Origin: Methanosarcinales archaeon
Lineage (GTDB): Archaea > Halobacteriota > Methanosarcinia > Methanosarcinales > Methanocomedenaceae
Direction of reading: 5' to 3'
Assembly (NCBI GenBank): GCA_021108405.1
Contig: JAIOQW010000226.1
Span: 1-49,299 of the forward strand
Length of the DNA: 49,299 nt
In this document: positions 25,907-35,104 of the stretch, piece by piece
How positions within the stretch are numbered: the first letter of the stretch is position 1
Layout: the number at the start of each line of letters is the position of its first letter
Notes under the pieces: generated by a model
Databases searched by the model: none
What the model was told of the DNA's origin: nothing
What the model saw: only the letters and a program-made list of their open reading frames with translations
Position numbers and translations under genes: made by a program

Positions 25907-26751
25907 ATTCCAAATACCATCCTTAGTGTATTTCTTATTGCTGGCGCCAGACCAAGTATTATGATTATCAGTTTCATCAGGTCTTTTAATCTTTCCGATT
26001 CATCATCTTGTTCAAACTGTGTATCAAGGATATATATCACAGGTATGAATATAAGTATTTTTAACGGGAACATGATACTGGCAGTTCCTGTAAGATCTAT
26101 AAGAAAGGTTGGTACTACATGTTTTTCGTGGTATTCTAATAAGTCCACACCAATAAAAGTAGATGAAGCATCCAGCAAGTGAGCCCATAGAATAGTAATA
26201 TTAACTGGTTTGTTGAATAGGGTATATCCGGTCTTTTTAAAAATAATATAAATTATCAAGGTAATTCCGGATCCGAGTAGGAACACTGTGATCAAAATAC
26301 CAGGATCAACTATATTTTCTACCGATAGCAGAACCCCAATATTGATCAGTGACCACATAATACCTGCAGCAGCAAAACTCCTTTTCCAGTTATCAATATA
26401 GCCGGATTTGTGCAGTTTAATAGAAATTATTAACAGCAGGATCGTTATGATAAACATCAATACATAAATAGGGGGAGTAATGAAAACATACTTTAGAGGC
26501 GGATCAAATATCTGCGCATCTTCCATGACCCGTAATGTAGACCCTACTATAATATATGGAATAATAGCCTTTGAAAAATCCCAATCAGCTCTAACATCAA
26601 ATTTATTTAATATTTTCAATATGACAACGATAACAAACCCTAGTATTAATGCCCATGTTATTGTGTTCACCGGGTTATAACCCTGATCATAAATGATGGG
26701 ATCAATATAATATGTATAAATAAAATCTTGTAATGCTTCAAAAATCCCCAT
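25903..26751 (-). CDS. DUF63 family membrane protein
   Basis: The 282-aa protein has seven or eight membrane helices and the DUF63 features seen in archaea: an N-terminal amphipathic stretch with Tyr/Asp (YTYYIDPI), GSTLRVMEDAQIFDPP, HLLDASSTFIGVD with an acidic-aromatic pattern, and a C-terminal GLAPAIRNTLRMVFG. Function is unknown. It is the upstream partner of the SpoIIM-like gene (4-nt overlap), and it is divergent from glycerol-1-phosphate dehydrogenase with only 30 nt between, so both are probably expressed from the same short intergenic stretch. Confidence 0.85.
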   Translation of the reverse strand: MGIFEALQDFIYTYYIDPIIYDQGYNPVNTITWALILGFVIVVILKILNKFDVRADWDFSKAIIPYIIVGSTLRVMEDAQIFDPPLKYVFITPPIYVLMFIITILLLIISIKLHKSGYIDNWKRSFAAAGIMWSLINIGVLLSVENIVDPGILITVFLLGSGITLIIYIIFKKTGYTLFNKPVNITILWAHLLDASSTFIGVDLLEYHEKHVVPTFLIDLTGTASIMFPLKILIFIPVIYILDTQFEQDDESERLKDLMKLIIIILGLAPAIRNTLRMVFGI

Positions 26752-26781
26752 AGTTTATAACCTTTTACGATATTATATGGT

Positions 26782-27867
26782 ATGTTTCATATGAATGACA
26801 CTGATAATTTCAAATCCAGATGGATGCTGACACCCAGGATCGTAGTTGTAGGTAACGATGTGATCAATGATATCGGTAATGTATGCAACGCACTTAAACT
26901 TAATGGGAATGCTTTAGTCGTCAGCGGACCCACTACAATGCATACTGTCGGTAGTAAAACAGTTCAATTACTGGAAGATCATGGTCTTGATGTTCATTCC
27001 GTAGTAGCTGCAACCTCACAAATGAGTGAAGTGGAAAAGGTAGAGCAACTTATAAGTGAAATTGACCAGAAAAAGCGTGTCTTTTTACTAGGTGTAGGTG
27101 GAGGTAAAGCTATAGATATTGCAAAACTGGCATCCCAGCGAATAAAAAGCAGTTTTATAAGTGTACCAACGGCTGCCTCACATGATGGTATAGTATCATC
27201 CAGGGCATCAATTACTAAAAATTCCATATCTGCCTCCATAGAAGCTGAACCTCCTGTGGCAGTTGTGGCAGATACGGTGGTCATATCCCGGGCCCCTCAC
27301 AGACTGCTGGCATCAGGATGTGGAGATATTATCTCAAAATGTACTGCAGTCCGGGATTGGGAGCTGGCGCACCGTCTTAAGAATGCAAAGTTCAGTGAGT
27401 ATGCATCCCATCTTTCCATGATGACTGCAAAGATACTGATGAATTCAGCTCAATCTATCAAACCCGGTAATACCGAATCTGCCAGGATGGTGGTTAAGGC
27501 ACTGGTTGCCAGTGGTGTTGCTATGAGTATAGCCGGGTCATCACAACCTGCCAGTGGTTCTGAACATAAGTTCAATCATGCATTGAACACTATCGCCCCG
27601 AAACCAGCTCTACATGGAGAACAGTGTGGGGTGGGTTCGATAATGATGATGTATCTACATGGCGGGAACTGGCAAAAAATACGCCAGAGCCTTAAGGCTA
27701 TCGGTGCACCTGTTAATGCAGAAGAGCTAGGAATTGAGCCTGAATATATAATAAAAGCTCTGGTGGCTGCTCATACTATACGTCCTGAGCGATATACCAT
27801 TTTGGGAACCGGATTGACTTACGAGGCAGCTAAAAAACTTGCCCGGATCACACAAGTTATTGAATGA
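26782..27867 (+). CDS. egsA: sn-Glycerol-1-phosphate dehydrogenase
   Basis: The 361-aa NAD(P)-dependent enzyme reduces dihydroxyacetone phosphate to sn-glycerol 1-phosphate, giving archaeal lipids their stereochemistry. Visible motifs are [30 protein letters not shown], the metal ligand region [20 protein letters not shown] and [12 protein letters not shown]. The start could be codon 1 or the ATG at codon 4; no ribosome site is present and TTTATAA lies about 28 nt upstream of the first ATG, which points to a leaderless transcript. It works in the same pathway as the geranylgeranyl reductase near the left edge. Confidence 0.95.
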   Translation: MFHMNDTDNFKSRWMLTPRIVVVGNDVINDIGNVCNALKLNGNALVVSGPTTMHTVGSKTVQLLEDHGLDVHSVVAATSQMSEVEKVEQLISEIDQKKRVFLLGVGGGKAIDIAKLASQRIKSSFISVPTAASHDGIVSSRASITKNSISASIEAEPPVAVVADTVVISRAPHRLLASGCGDIISKCTAVRDWELAHRLKNAKFSEYASHLSMMTAKILMNSAQSIKPGNTESARMVVKALVASGVAMSIAGSSQPASGSEHKFNHALNTIAPKPALHGEQCGVGSIMMMYLHGGNWQKIRQSLKAIGAPVNAEELGIEPEYIIKALVAAHTIRPERYTILGTGLTYEAAKKLARITQVIE

Positions 27868-27880
27868 TGGATGCATAGAA

Positions 27881-27940
27881 CAAAATCCTTGCTAACGCTC
27901 GGATTTTCGATATATCAAGTTATACTTGATATACTATAAA
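27881..27940. repeat. Modular palindromic repeat after egsA
   Basis: AAAATCCTTGCTAACG with its mirror CTCGGATTTT is followed by CGATATATCAAGTTATACTTGATATAC and TATAAAAA. This is the two-module form; the same second module is at 402-421 and 34485-34512. The final TACTATAAAAA may act as a TATA box for the UPF0179 gene that starts 55 nt downstream. Confidence 0.8.
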
Positions 27941-27994
27941 AAAATTAATAATTGATAACAGATTGATAGTTACCTAAGATCAGGAGAAATCATA

Positions 27995-28441
27995 ATGAAT
28001 GAAGATACTATTGTAACACTCGTAGGCATAAGAATGGCAACGCCAGGCTTAGAGTTTATATTTAAGGGAAATATCCCTGATTGTAACGGATGCAGGTTCA
28101 AGAATTCCTGTTTGAACTTAACCGAAGGAGCCCGGTATAAGGTTGTAAGTGTGAGGAATACATCTCCTATGGATTGTTCTATTCATGAGGGAGGAGTTCA
28201 AGCAGTAGATGTTATCGAAACACCCTGGACAGTTATGGTAGAAAGCAGGATGGCAATTAGTGGTTCGACTATCATCTACAAACCGATCCACTGTAATGAA
28301 ACCGAATGTGAGATGATCAAATTCTGCGACAACCCAGGTCCTGCTGCGAATAAAAAATATAAGATATTAAACATCTCCAGTGAACCAACAGGAAAATGTA
28401 TTAAAAATTATTCATTGAAGTTAGTGGATATGCAAGAATAA
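27995..28441 (+). CDS. UPF0179 family protein
   Basis: The 148-aa protein matches the archaeal UPF0179 family: TLVGIRMATPGLEFIFKG, then CNGCRFKNSCLNL and CETECEMI-type pairs. Eight cysteines in CxxC-like groups suggest metal binding, but no function is known. AGGAG precedes the ATG by 9 nt. The 57-aa gene follows 78 nt on. Confidence 0.85.
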   Translation: MNEDTIVTLVGIRMATPGLEFIFKGNIPDCNGCRFKNSCLNLTEGARYKVVSVRNTSPMDCSIHEGGVQAVDVIETPWTVMVESRMAISGSTIIYKPIHCNETECEMIKFCDNPGPAANKKYKILNISSEPTGKCIKNYSLKLVDMQE

Positions 28442-28519
28442 TTCACCGTTAATTATAAGCTTACCAGATACTATGTAAAACAATCAGATTGATAATATAA
28501 TTATTCAGGAGGATAAATC

Positions 28520-28693
28520 ATGGGAAAAACCGGTTCTATTGAATGGGGTCGAATAAAAGGCAGAAAGGGTAAGGTAAGATTAGTGCAAAAAAGTAATTTA
28601 ACACACAACCGCCCTGGTCCGGCTCAGCGATACAATTCATCAGGTTCAAAACGCAGACGATTTAAACGTTCAGCAAAAGCTATCCAGAAATAG
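28520..28693 (+). CDS. Conserved 57-aa basic protein of methanogens
   Basis: The frame begins [18 protein letters not shown] and ends with a run of Arg and Lys ([17 protein letters not shown]). From recall it matches a small conserved euryarchaeal family of unknown function (possibly DUF5350). High positive charge suggests RNA or ribosome binding. A strong AGGAGG box is 7 nt before the ATG. It is too short for many gene finders. Confidence 0.75.
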   Translation: MGKTGSIEWGRIKGRKGKVRLVQKSNLTHNRPGPAQRYNSSGSKRRRFKRSAKAIQK

Positions 28694-28698
28694 TGAAT

Positions 28699-29577
28699 TT
28701 ACTTTTTAACAGGTTGTTCCGTACTGAGAATTAATGTACTTGATAATATCAACAAACCACCTACCAGGGTGGTCATAGTGATAGACTGGCCCAGTATAAT
28801 AAAAGCAAAGATCACAGCACTGAGTGGTTCAAGCAATCCGATAATGCTGGCATTCTGGGCTTTGATGTGCATAAGACCGTTAAAATAAAGAATTGAACCT
28901 GCAGCAGTCGGAAGAAGACCAATGAGTATGAGCAGATGCAAATTATCAAGCAGCACTTCATAGGATAATGAAGTAGAATAAGGTAAAAAGATGACCAGGA
29001 TTATCATTGTGCCCCATGTGGCCTGTGCCGTACCTGTATAAGAATCCCTCAGATATCTTGATACCATGATCATACAGGCATAGAACAGACCTGATATCAA
29101 TCCGGCACCCAGTCCGAGTATATATTTACCGTCCATGTCCTGAAATACACTATCTGGCCTAATAATAAGAAAAACCCCGATTATGGACAATATAAGTGCA
29201 AACAGACTGTTTCTGGTGATCGGCTCATTCAATATGAATGGAGACAGGATAATGACATAAATGGGGGCAGTGTATAATAAAAGTACGGAAATAGAGACTG
29301 TAGTATTTTTGACTGAGAAGAAATAGAAGAGCATGGTAGCTGCATGAAGTAAACCCAGCAGGAAGAGATAGGGCTTTTTTTCATTTAAGTGCAGTTCACC
29401 GAGCCTGCTACAGCATACCAGAAAGAGTATAATGCCACTAAGTCCGATAAGGAGTCGATAGAAGATGATAGAACGCAAGGGCATCTGTGTGATAAGAGTT
29501 ATGAATATCCCGATAAGGCCAAAAAGAATAGATGCTGATGCAACCTGCAAATAGCCTTTATGGGAAGAAGAGAACAT
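28699..29577 (-). CDS. EamA/DMT-family transporter
   Basis: The 292-aa protein has ten hydrophobic helices in two EamA repeats: ASILFGLIGIFI, YTAPIYVIILSPF, and FYACMIMVSRYL in the middle, LLPTAAGSILYFNGL and GLLEPLSAVIFAFIILGQ in the second half. Drug/metabolite transporters of this kind export amino acids, metabolites or nucleotide sugars. A longer frame opens at 29646 but would overlap the histidine kinase gene; ATG at 29577 begins at the expected place before helix 1. It follows the kinase by 16 nt. Confidence 0.88.
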   Translation of the reverse strand: MFSSSHKGYLQVASASILFGLIGIFITLITQMPLRSIIFYRLLIGLSGIILFLVCCSRLGELHLNEKKPYLFLLGLLHAATMLFYFFSVKNTTVSISVLLLYTAPIYVIILSPFILNEPITRNSLFALILSIIGVFLIIRPDSVFQDMDGKYILGLGAGLISGLFYACMIMVSRYLRDSYTGTAQATWGTMIILVIFLPYSTSLSYEVLLDNLHLLILIGLLPTAAGSILYFNGLMHIKAQNASIIGLLEPLSAVIFAFIILGQSITMTTLVGGLLILSSTLILSTEQPVKK

Positions 29578-29593
29578 GAATGGATAGAGGATA

Positions 29594-31954
29594 TTAATAG
29601 TATTTAGATGAATTGAACACATCCTGTACGATCCTAACCAGATCATCAGGCATGTATGGTTTACTGATGACTCCCTTAAAGCCGTATTTTTTATAATTTG
29701 CCATTATCGCATCATTAGAATAACCACTTGATACTATTCCCCTTACATCAGGGTCAATCTTGACCAGCTCCTCGATGGTCTCTTTACCCCCCATCCCGCC
29801 CGGAATGGTCAGGTCTAATATAACCAGATCGAATGGATTTCCCGATTCCTGCGCTTTTTTGTACAGTTCAATAGCCTGCGCTCCATCACAGGCGGACTCG
29901 GTCACATATCCATATGCTGTTAGGATCTCGGTTAAAAGGAATCTGATATTTTCATCATCATCCATTACCAGGATCCTTTCACCTAAACTGTCAGGAGGTT
30001 TTTCAATAACATCCACAGAAGCCTTTGGCGATACCTTCTCTTGAGCAGCCGGAAGATAAATATGAAAAGTTGATCCGGTGCCTACTACTGATTCCACAGT
30101 GATCTGCCCGCCGTGTTTATTAATAATTGAATATGCTGTCGCAAGTCCGAGACCACTTCCTTTCTCTTTTGTTGTGAAAAAGGGATCAAATATTGAAGAG
30201 ATATGTTCTTTTAATATACCTGTCCCATGATCCTCTATTGATATTTTAACAAAGTCTTCGTTTTGAAGTAATATGGTGTTCTCATTTTTACGTGGGATAA
30301 TAACATTCTCGCACCGAACCCGGATCATTCCACCCACTGGCATAGCCTGATCAGCATTAATGATAATATTGCTGATGGCCTGGGTGATCTGCACTTCATC
30401 AGCATCAATATTGTAAAGATTATCAGGTATCTTGAACTTACATTTAACATTAGAGCCTCTTATTGCAAAATTGACAGACTCTTCTATCAGTTTCGCTATG
30501 GAAATAATTTTTTTAATTGGCTCCCCACCTTTTGAGAAAGTGAGTAATTTATGGGTCAGGTCCTTCGCACGTAGAGATGCTTCCTCTGCCTCCGAAAAAA
30601 CTTTAAATATCTTATCTTCCGGATCGATGTCCTTTCTTGCAAGTGAGAGATTGCCAATAACTACGGTAAGGAGATTATTGAAGTCGTGTGCGATCCCGCC
30701 GGCAAGTATTCCAACGGATTCCATCTTCTGCGCGTGATACAACTGCTCATAAGTATACTTCAATTCAGTAGTCCGCTCAATAACGCGTTCTTCCAGTTCT
30801 TCATTGATCTGTTGCATTTGTTCCTCTAACTGCTTGCGCTCGGTAATGTCATTTCCAAATCCAATGATCTCGACCAGGCGACGGTTTTCATCGTACATAT
30901 TGAGTGAATTCCATAGGATCACACGTTTTTTACCATCCCTGGTGGTAAGTCTCATTTCATAATCACATATGTCCCCATTTTCAATTTCTTTAAAAAACTC
31001 TCCAACCTGCTTGTACTCATCTTCCGGATAGAAGAGGTGCCACCAGTTTTGGCCTATCAACTCCTCAGCGCTATAACCGGTGATATGTTCGCCTGTTGGG
31101 TTTATGAAAGTGGTTGTGCCATCCTGCGCAATCCCACAGATAATGGTGGGTGCACCAGCGACAATTTTTCTTGAATAGTCTTGCTCTACTCGCAGATCTT
31201 CTTGCGTTTGCTTATACTCTGTAATGTCCTTTAGTGTTCCCAGTACTGCAGTCTTGCCTTGATACTTGATGAGGCTGCAGACCATATAGACAGTAGTCCG
31301 AATTGTTTGGTTTTTTTTTATGCCGTGGAATTCGTAATCATTTGGCACCTTCTCACCTTTCATCATTTTAATGTAGCGATCCCCAACCATATCCATATCC
31401 TCAGGTGCCACTAGGTCTTTGAAATCCATACCTATAATTTCATCAACTGTATAACCGGATATTCTGGCAAATGCCTCGTTTACATACTTGAGCTTTCTGT
31501 CCTGGATGAGAAAAAGACCATCCTGAATATTATCAATCAGGGTACGGTACATATTCTCGCTCTCTATTAATTTCTTCTCTATCCGGCTTTTATTCAGGGC
31601 CATTTCAATGGATGCAAGAAGCTGCCTCTCCTGGAACGGTTTTATAATGAATGCATACGGCTCAATGTTTTTGGCTTCTTCTATCAACTTAAAATCCGAA
31701 TATGCAGTTATAAATATAATCGGAATTCCCAGTTTATCTTTGATCTCACTTGCAGCCTCTATTCCGTTTTTCTTCCCTTTAAGTATAATGTCCATTATTA
31801 TCAGATCAGGACTATGCTCAATTGCCTGTTGAATAGCATCGTTTGCACTGACAACACTCTCTACCACCTTATAACCAAAATCGGTAAGCAATTTTTCCAG
31901 GTCTTCAGCCACAATAGCTTCATCTTCAACTATCATTATTCTTGCTTTTTCCAT
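29594..31954 (-). CDS. Hybrid sensor histidine kinase (REC-PAS-PAS-HisKA-HATPase-REC)
   Basis: The 786-aa cytoplasmic protein has, in order: a receiver domain (5-120, phospho-Asp 55 in IIMDIILKG, KPF), PAS (135-250), PAS (260-375), a short coiled coil, HisKA with the phospho-His in LAGGIAHDFNNLL (about 425), HATPase with NADQA and DHGTGI plus GSGLGLATAYSI (about 520-640), and a C-terminal receiver (660-780, ILDLTIPG, KPY). No membrane helix is present, so it senses inside the cell, perhaps through PAS-bound ligand, or is driven through its N-terminal receiver by the kinase encoded just upstream (31926-32621), which it overlaps. Confidence 0.95.
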   Translation of the reverse strand: MEKARIMIVEDEAIVAEDLEKLLTDFGYKVVESVVSANDAIQQAIEHSPDLIIMDIILKGKKNGIEAASEIKDKLGIPIIFITAYSDFKLIEEAKNIEPYAFIIKPFQERQLLASIEMALNKSRIEKKLIESENMYRTLIDNIQDGLFLIQDRKLKYVNEAFARISGYTVDEIIGMDFKDLVAPEDMDMVGDRYIKMMKGEKVPNDYEFHGIKKNQTIRTTVYMVCSLIKYQGKTAVLGTLKDITEYKQTQEDLRVEQDYSRKIVAGAPTIICGIAQDGTTTFINPTGEHITGYSAEELIGQNWWHLFYPEDEYKQVGEFFKEIENGDICDYEMRLTTRDGKKRVILWNSLNMYDENRRLVEIIGFGNDITERKQLEEQMQQINEELEERVIERTTELKYTYEQLYHAQKMESVGILAGGIAHDFNNLLTVVIGNLSLARKDIDPEDKIFKVFSEAEEASLRAKDLTHKLLTFSKGGEPIKKIISIAKLIEESVNFAIRGSNVKCKFKIPDNLYNIDADEVQITQAISNIIINADQAMPVGGMIRVRCENVIIPRKNENTILLQNEDFVKISIEDHGTGILKEHISSIFDPFFTTKEKGSGLGLATAYSIINKHGGQITVESVVGTGSTFHIYLPAAQEKVSPKASVDVIEKPPDSLGERILVMDDDENIRFLLTEILTAYGYVTESACDGAQAIELYKKAQESGNPFDLVILDLTIPGGMGGKETIEELVKIDPDVRGIVSSGYSNDAIMANYKKYGFKGVISKPYMPDDLVRIVQDVFNSSKYY

Positions 31955-32621
31955 TATCACCATCTTCCATGTCGAATTCCATATTAAAAGTTGTTCCTTC
32001 TTTACTGATGACTTCCAGGGTACCCTGCAGTTGATGTTCTACCAGGATCTTTACCAGACGCAAACCTAGTGATTTAGTGGTATTAATATTAAATCCTTCT
32101 GGTAATCCAATACCATCATCACTGACAGTCAGGTTGACCCTACCTATTTCCGTTTTACTGAGAATCACCTCTATTTTCCCTTCTTTTCTTTTATCAAAGG
32201 CATGCTTTAATATGTTTGAGAGCAGTTCATTGATAATTAATCCAACTGGTGTTGCAATCGATATGGGGAACGGATGATCAATTACTGAAACGACTTCAGT
32301 GATCTTCGTATCCTTAAATGAATAACTCCGGATCAACTGCCTGAGCAACTTATCAACAAACCTTTTTATATTTATTTCTGATAAATTCTCGCTTTCATAT
32401 AATTGGGAATGGATCAGAGCCATAACTTCTATTCTGTTCCTGGATTCCGAGAGTACGTCAATTGTAGTATCATCTTTAGTAATTCGTGCCTGCAATTTGA
32501 GCATACTCGAAACAACCTGGAGATTGTTCTTTACGCGGTGATGTATCTCACGCATTAACACCTCTTTTTCTTTTAAGGATGCTTTTATCTGGTCTTCTGC
32601 GGCTTTACGCTCGATAACCAT
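31926..32621 (-). pseudogene. Histidine kinase domain, C-terminal half of a frameshifted membrane kinase
   Basis: The 231-residue frame starts with the end of a HAMP-to-kinase linker (MVIERKAAEDQI, KEKEVLMREIHHRVKNNLQ) and contains HisKA_2 (phospho-His in MREIHHRVKNN) and HATPase (LIINELLSNILKHAF, DDGIGLP). It lacks any sensor. Upstream in the other frame the nucleotides give FNQM, the usual continuation into a kinase, so the gene appears to have been joined to 32585-33277 and broken by a deletion in the HAMP domain. No ribosome site precedes its ATG. It may still be made by frameshifting or reinitiation. Confidence 0.75.
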
Positions 32622-33277
32622 CTGGTTAAATGAGCATCATTTTTCACTATATCTATCCTGAAGTCAAAATCCCCCTCACTCACTCTCTTTGTTCCCTTTA
32701 CCAGTGCTTCAATGGGCCTGGTCATCCTGCTTGTTAAGATAATACTTAAACAAATACCAAACACCAGAATCACAGCACCTATACCGATGATCCGATTTGT
32801 AATCCTTGTGATAGATTCAAGAAGATATGCTCTTGAAAACCCAATGTAAACTTTTGCATCCATATCTTCAAGCACGCGGACACCAATATCCTGTATGGGT
32901 TCCCCGTCTGATGATAGTGTTTGAATTGCAATTTTTTCTTGGGATGGTATCATGTTCGAAGTGACAAGTTCAACCGGAAAGCCATTGTTAAATGTGCTGG
33001 TAATTACCGTTCCGTCAAAACCGACTATATAAATATATTTTACCTTTGCATTTTGATCTTTAATGTTGTCAATACTCTTTTGAACTAATATGATATCTTT
33101 ATTCAATATGGGAATTGCAAGGTTGCAAGCCATATGTTCTGTGATTGCCAGCTCCTTATCTAATATCTCTTTTTCAAGAATTTCCCCCATCATATGATTA
33201 ACAGAACCTACTACAAGTATAGTTAAAATGAACAGCAGACTTATAATCAGGAAGTTAAATTTATACTTTATCCTCAA
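32585..33277 (-). pseudogene. Sensor half (cache-like, two TMs, partial HAMP) of the same kinase
   Basis: The 230-residue frame has a first membrane helix (8-28), an extracellular domain with IYIVGFDGTVITSTFNNG (cache-like), a second helix (about 162-182) and a HAMP domain (RMTRPIEALVKGTKRVSEGDFDFRI) that runs out at IVKNDAHLTRWLSS. The expected 7-8 residues before FNQM are missing. It overlaps the kinase frame by 37 nt in another frame, as a frameshift would give. Confidence 0.75.
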
Positions 33278-33288
33278 TCCATCATCTC

Positions 33289-34239
33289 CTACTCTATTAC
33301 ACCATACCTAATTGCTAACTCTCTTAGCTCGGTATAATTCGATTCATTGGCCTCTATGAAACCATATGCCATTTTGGTCTTATCCCAGTCAGTTAGATTC
33401 CTTGCATGCTTCCCTTCAGGCTTAAAATCCAGCAGTGCTTGTTTCACATCCTCCAAAAGCTCAATATCAACATCCTTGTTTGCTGATATTCCATTGTTTG
33501 GGTAATGATCAGAAACTGCTATAATCCTCAGTTTCTTCTCTTTTACAAGGGAAAACGCCAGCGTATCATCCACTACACCTGCGTCATATTCTCCTTTCAT
33601 CACTGCTTCTGCACAGTAACTGTGTCTCTCCAGATACACATAATGTTTAAGATTTAGTAGCCTTATTGTTGCATTTTCAAGCATTTTTCGTGGGATTATA
33701 TGCCCCTGTGCCGAGTCGAATGAACCGAAACAGAAACTCTTGCCACGTAAATCTTTTAATTCTGTGATATTACTATCCCATTGTGTGACTATTACAGCGA
33801 TCTGGTTGCTGCTATCTTTTGCATTCAAACTTTGGGTTATACAGGTAATACCATATTCATCATGCGCTTTAATATAGCTGAGTGCATCGAGTGTTGCAAA
33901 TTGAGTGATGCCTTTGCCAAGATTATCCTCTGTGGTTTCGTTTCTTGATGTGAAATATATCTTGAATGTGCGCCCGGTCTCCTTGCTTAAATATAGTAAA
34001 AACGGTGCATACATCCTTGCTTCTTCTTGTGGGTTCTCGGGAAAGTCAAACCCAAAATACACAACATCCGGATCATCCGGTGAAATTCGGACTAGTTCTT
34101 GTGTTGTTTTATTAAAATCAATTTCGATGTTCTCTTGCTTATCAATGCAGCTTGACAATAGAATTGAGGTGATAATAAATAAAAACACCAATAATTTGCT
34201 TTTATTAGATTTCTCAACGAATTTATATATCTCTATCAA
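33289..34239 (-). CDS. PhnD-like phosphate/phosphonate-type substrate-binding lipoprotein
   Basis: The 316-aa secreted protein begins with a hydrophobic signal and a lipobox (ITSILLSSC, Cys31), then the periplasmic-binding fold of the PhnD group: YFGFDFPENPQEEARMYAP, GITQFATLDALSYIKA, LKDLRGKSFCFGSFDSAQGHIIPRKML, GEYDAGVVDDTLAF. No permease or ATPase is next to it; instead a sensor kinase follows by about 12 nt. In such arrangements the binding protein delivers a ligand signal to the kinase. The ligand (phosphonate, phosphite or another oxyanion) is not shown by sequence. Confidence 0.8.
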   Translation of the reverse strand: MIEIYKFVEKSNKSKLLVFLFIITSILLSSCIDKQENIEIDFNKTTQELVRISPDDPDVVYFGFDFPENPQEEARMYAPFLLYLSKETGRTFKIYFTSRNETTEDNLGKGITQFATLDALSYIKAHDEYGITCITQSLNAKDSSNQIAVIVTQWDSNITELKDLRGKSFCFGSFDSAQGHIIPRKMLENATIRLLNLKHYVYLERHSYCAEAVMKGEYDAGVVDDTLAFSLVKEKKLRIIAVSDHYPNNGISANKDVDIELLEDVKQALLDFKPEGKHARNLTDWDKTKMAYGFIEANESNYTELRELAIRYGVIE

Positions 34240-34400
34240 GTCTCATACCTCTCAGCCCACCTATTACTGATAAAAATATAGCTATCTTTAATGCAGTATA
34301 CCATGATATTGTTTTCCACTGGTTCAAACCTCTTTTAATGATCACTTAATTTTTATGGGCCTAATTCAATCACGGTTTCACATAAAAATAACTCTATAGA

Positions 34401-34512
34401 ATAAAATCCTCCCTTCGGTCGGATTTTCTTGACCGATATTCCAGAGGAATGGAGGATTAGAAAATGTGAACGTAGTGAGCATTTTCGATATATCAAGTTA
34501 TACTTGATATAC
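34401..34512. repeat. Modular palindromic repeat after PhnD-like gene
   Basis: Order: AAAATCCTCCCTTCGG with mirrored half, TTGACC linker, a degraded module (ATTCCAGAGGAAT), GGAGGATTAG linker, AAAATGTGAACGTAGTGAGC, then the CGATATATCAAGTTATACTTGATATAC module. Intergenic region 34240-34705 has nothing else but this and the next copy. Confidence 0.85.
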
Positions 34513-34596
34513 AAATGTGATTTATTGTATTAAGTAATATAATACCATTGCTTTTTACATTTTATAATACAGGCACACAACCTGTGGAATGCAGGA

Positions 34597-34720
34597 TGAA
34601 GATTCTGCGAATCTTCTAATCTTCAGCTTCTTCGAAGCTTCAGTCAAGAAAATCCGAGTGTAAGCGAGGATTTTGTTCTATTAGAGTAAGAACTAAATCC
34701 AAGCGCTACCGAGGATTTTG
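34597..34720. repeat. Modular palindromic repeat at end of NIL-ferredoxin gene
   Basis: Order: GAAGATTCTGCGAATCTTC, CTAATCTTC, GCTTCTTCGAAGC, CAGTCAAGA, AAAATCCGAGTGTAAGCGAG, then a second partial module AATCCAAGCGCTACCGAGG at 34697-34716. The last partial module lies inside the ferredoxin-type gene and encodes its final residues and stop. Confidence 0.8.
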
Positions 34721-35104
34721 TTTAACGACCTTCAATGCACCATGAGGACACATAGTTATACACAATCCGCACTGGATACATTTACTTACATCCATTACCA
34801 CGCACCATTCCTCATCAAAAGATATCACACCTGTGGGACAGACTGAAATGCACGCACCGCAGTTGATACATTCCTCGTCGTCTTTGATCACAGGTTGCTC
34901 TAAAGGTATGATCTTTGCACCACGTTTTATTAAAGCTGCCGTGACTTCATCATACTTGTCTCGAGGCACATCTATTATTATTTCTCCCCCTGATGGTTTT
35001 ATATCTGCCCTGTCCACATTTAATAATGCGCCTGTCTCAAGAACGGTTTCGGCAATTAACGGCCGTGCTATAATTTCCGGTGTTACAAATAACAGAAACT
35101 TCAT
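34706..35104 (-). CDS. NIL-domain ferredoxin, partner of aspartate-semialdehyde sulfurtransferase
   Basis: The 132-aa protein has an N-terminal NIL-type domain (about 1-65) and two ferredoxin clusters, CINCGACISVCP (79-90) and CIQCGLCITMCP. Homologues in Methanosarcina (MA1822) are needed for homocysteine formation together with the DUF39 protein (MA1821) encoded just upstream; the 4-nt ATGA overlap fits a functional pair. The last few residues (QNPR) and TAG come from a palindromic repeat module, so the C-terminus has probably changed. Confidence 0.9.
   Translation of the reverse strand: MKFLLFVTPEIIARPLIAETVLETGALLNVDRADIKPSGGEIIIDVPRDKYDEVTAALIKRGAKIIPLEQPVIKDDEECINCGACISVCPTGVISFDEEWCVVMDVSKCIQCGLCITMCPHGALKVVKQNPR

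Noticed and set aside
27910-27944. Dedicated promoter of UPF0179 in the ATATCAAG palindrome
   Set aside because: The TATAAAA end could serve as TATA box, but the same sequence occurs after genes at 402 and 39268 where no downstream plus-strand gene starts, so it is listed as repeat only.
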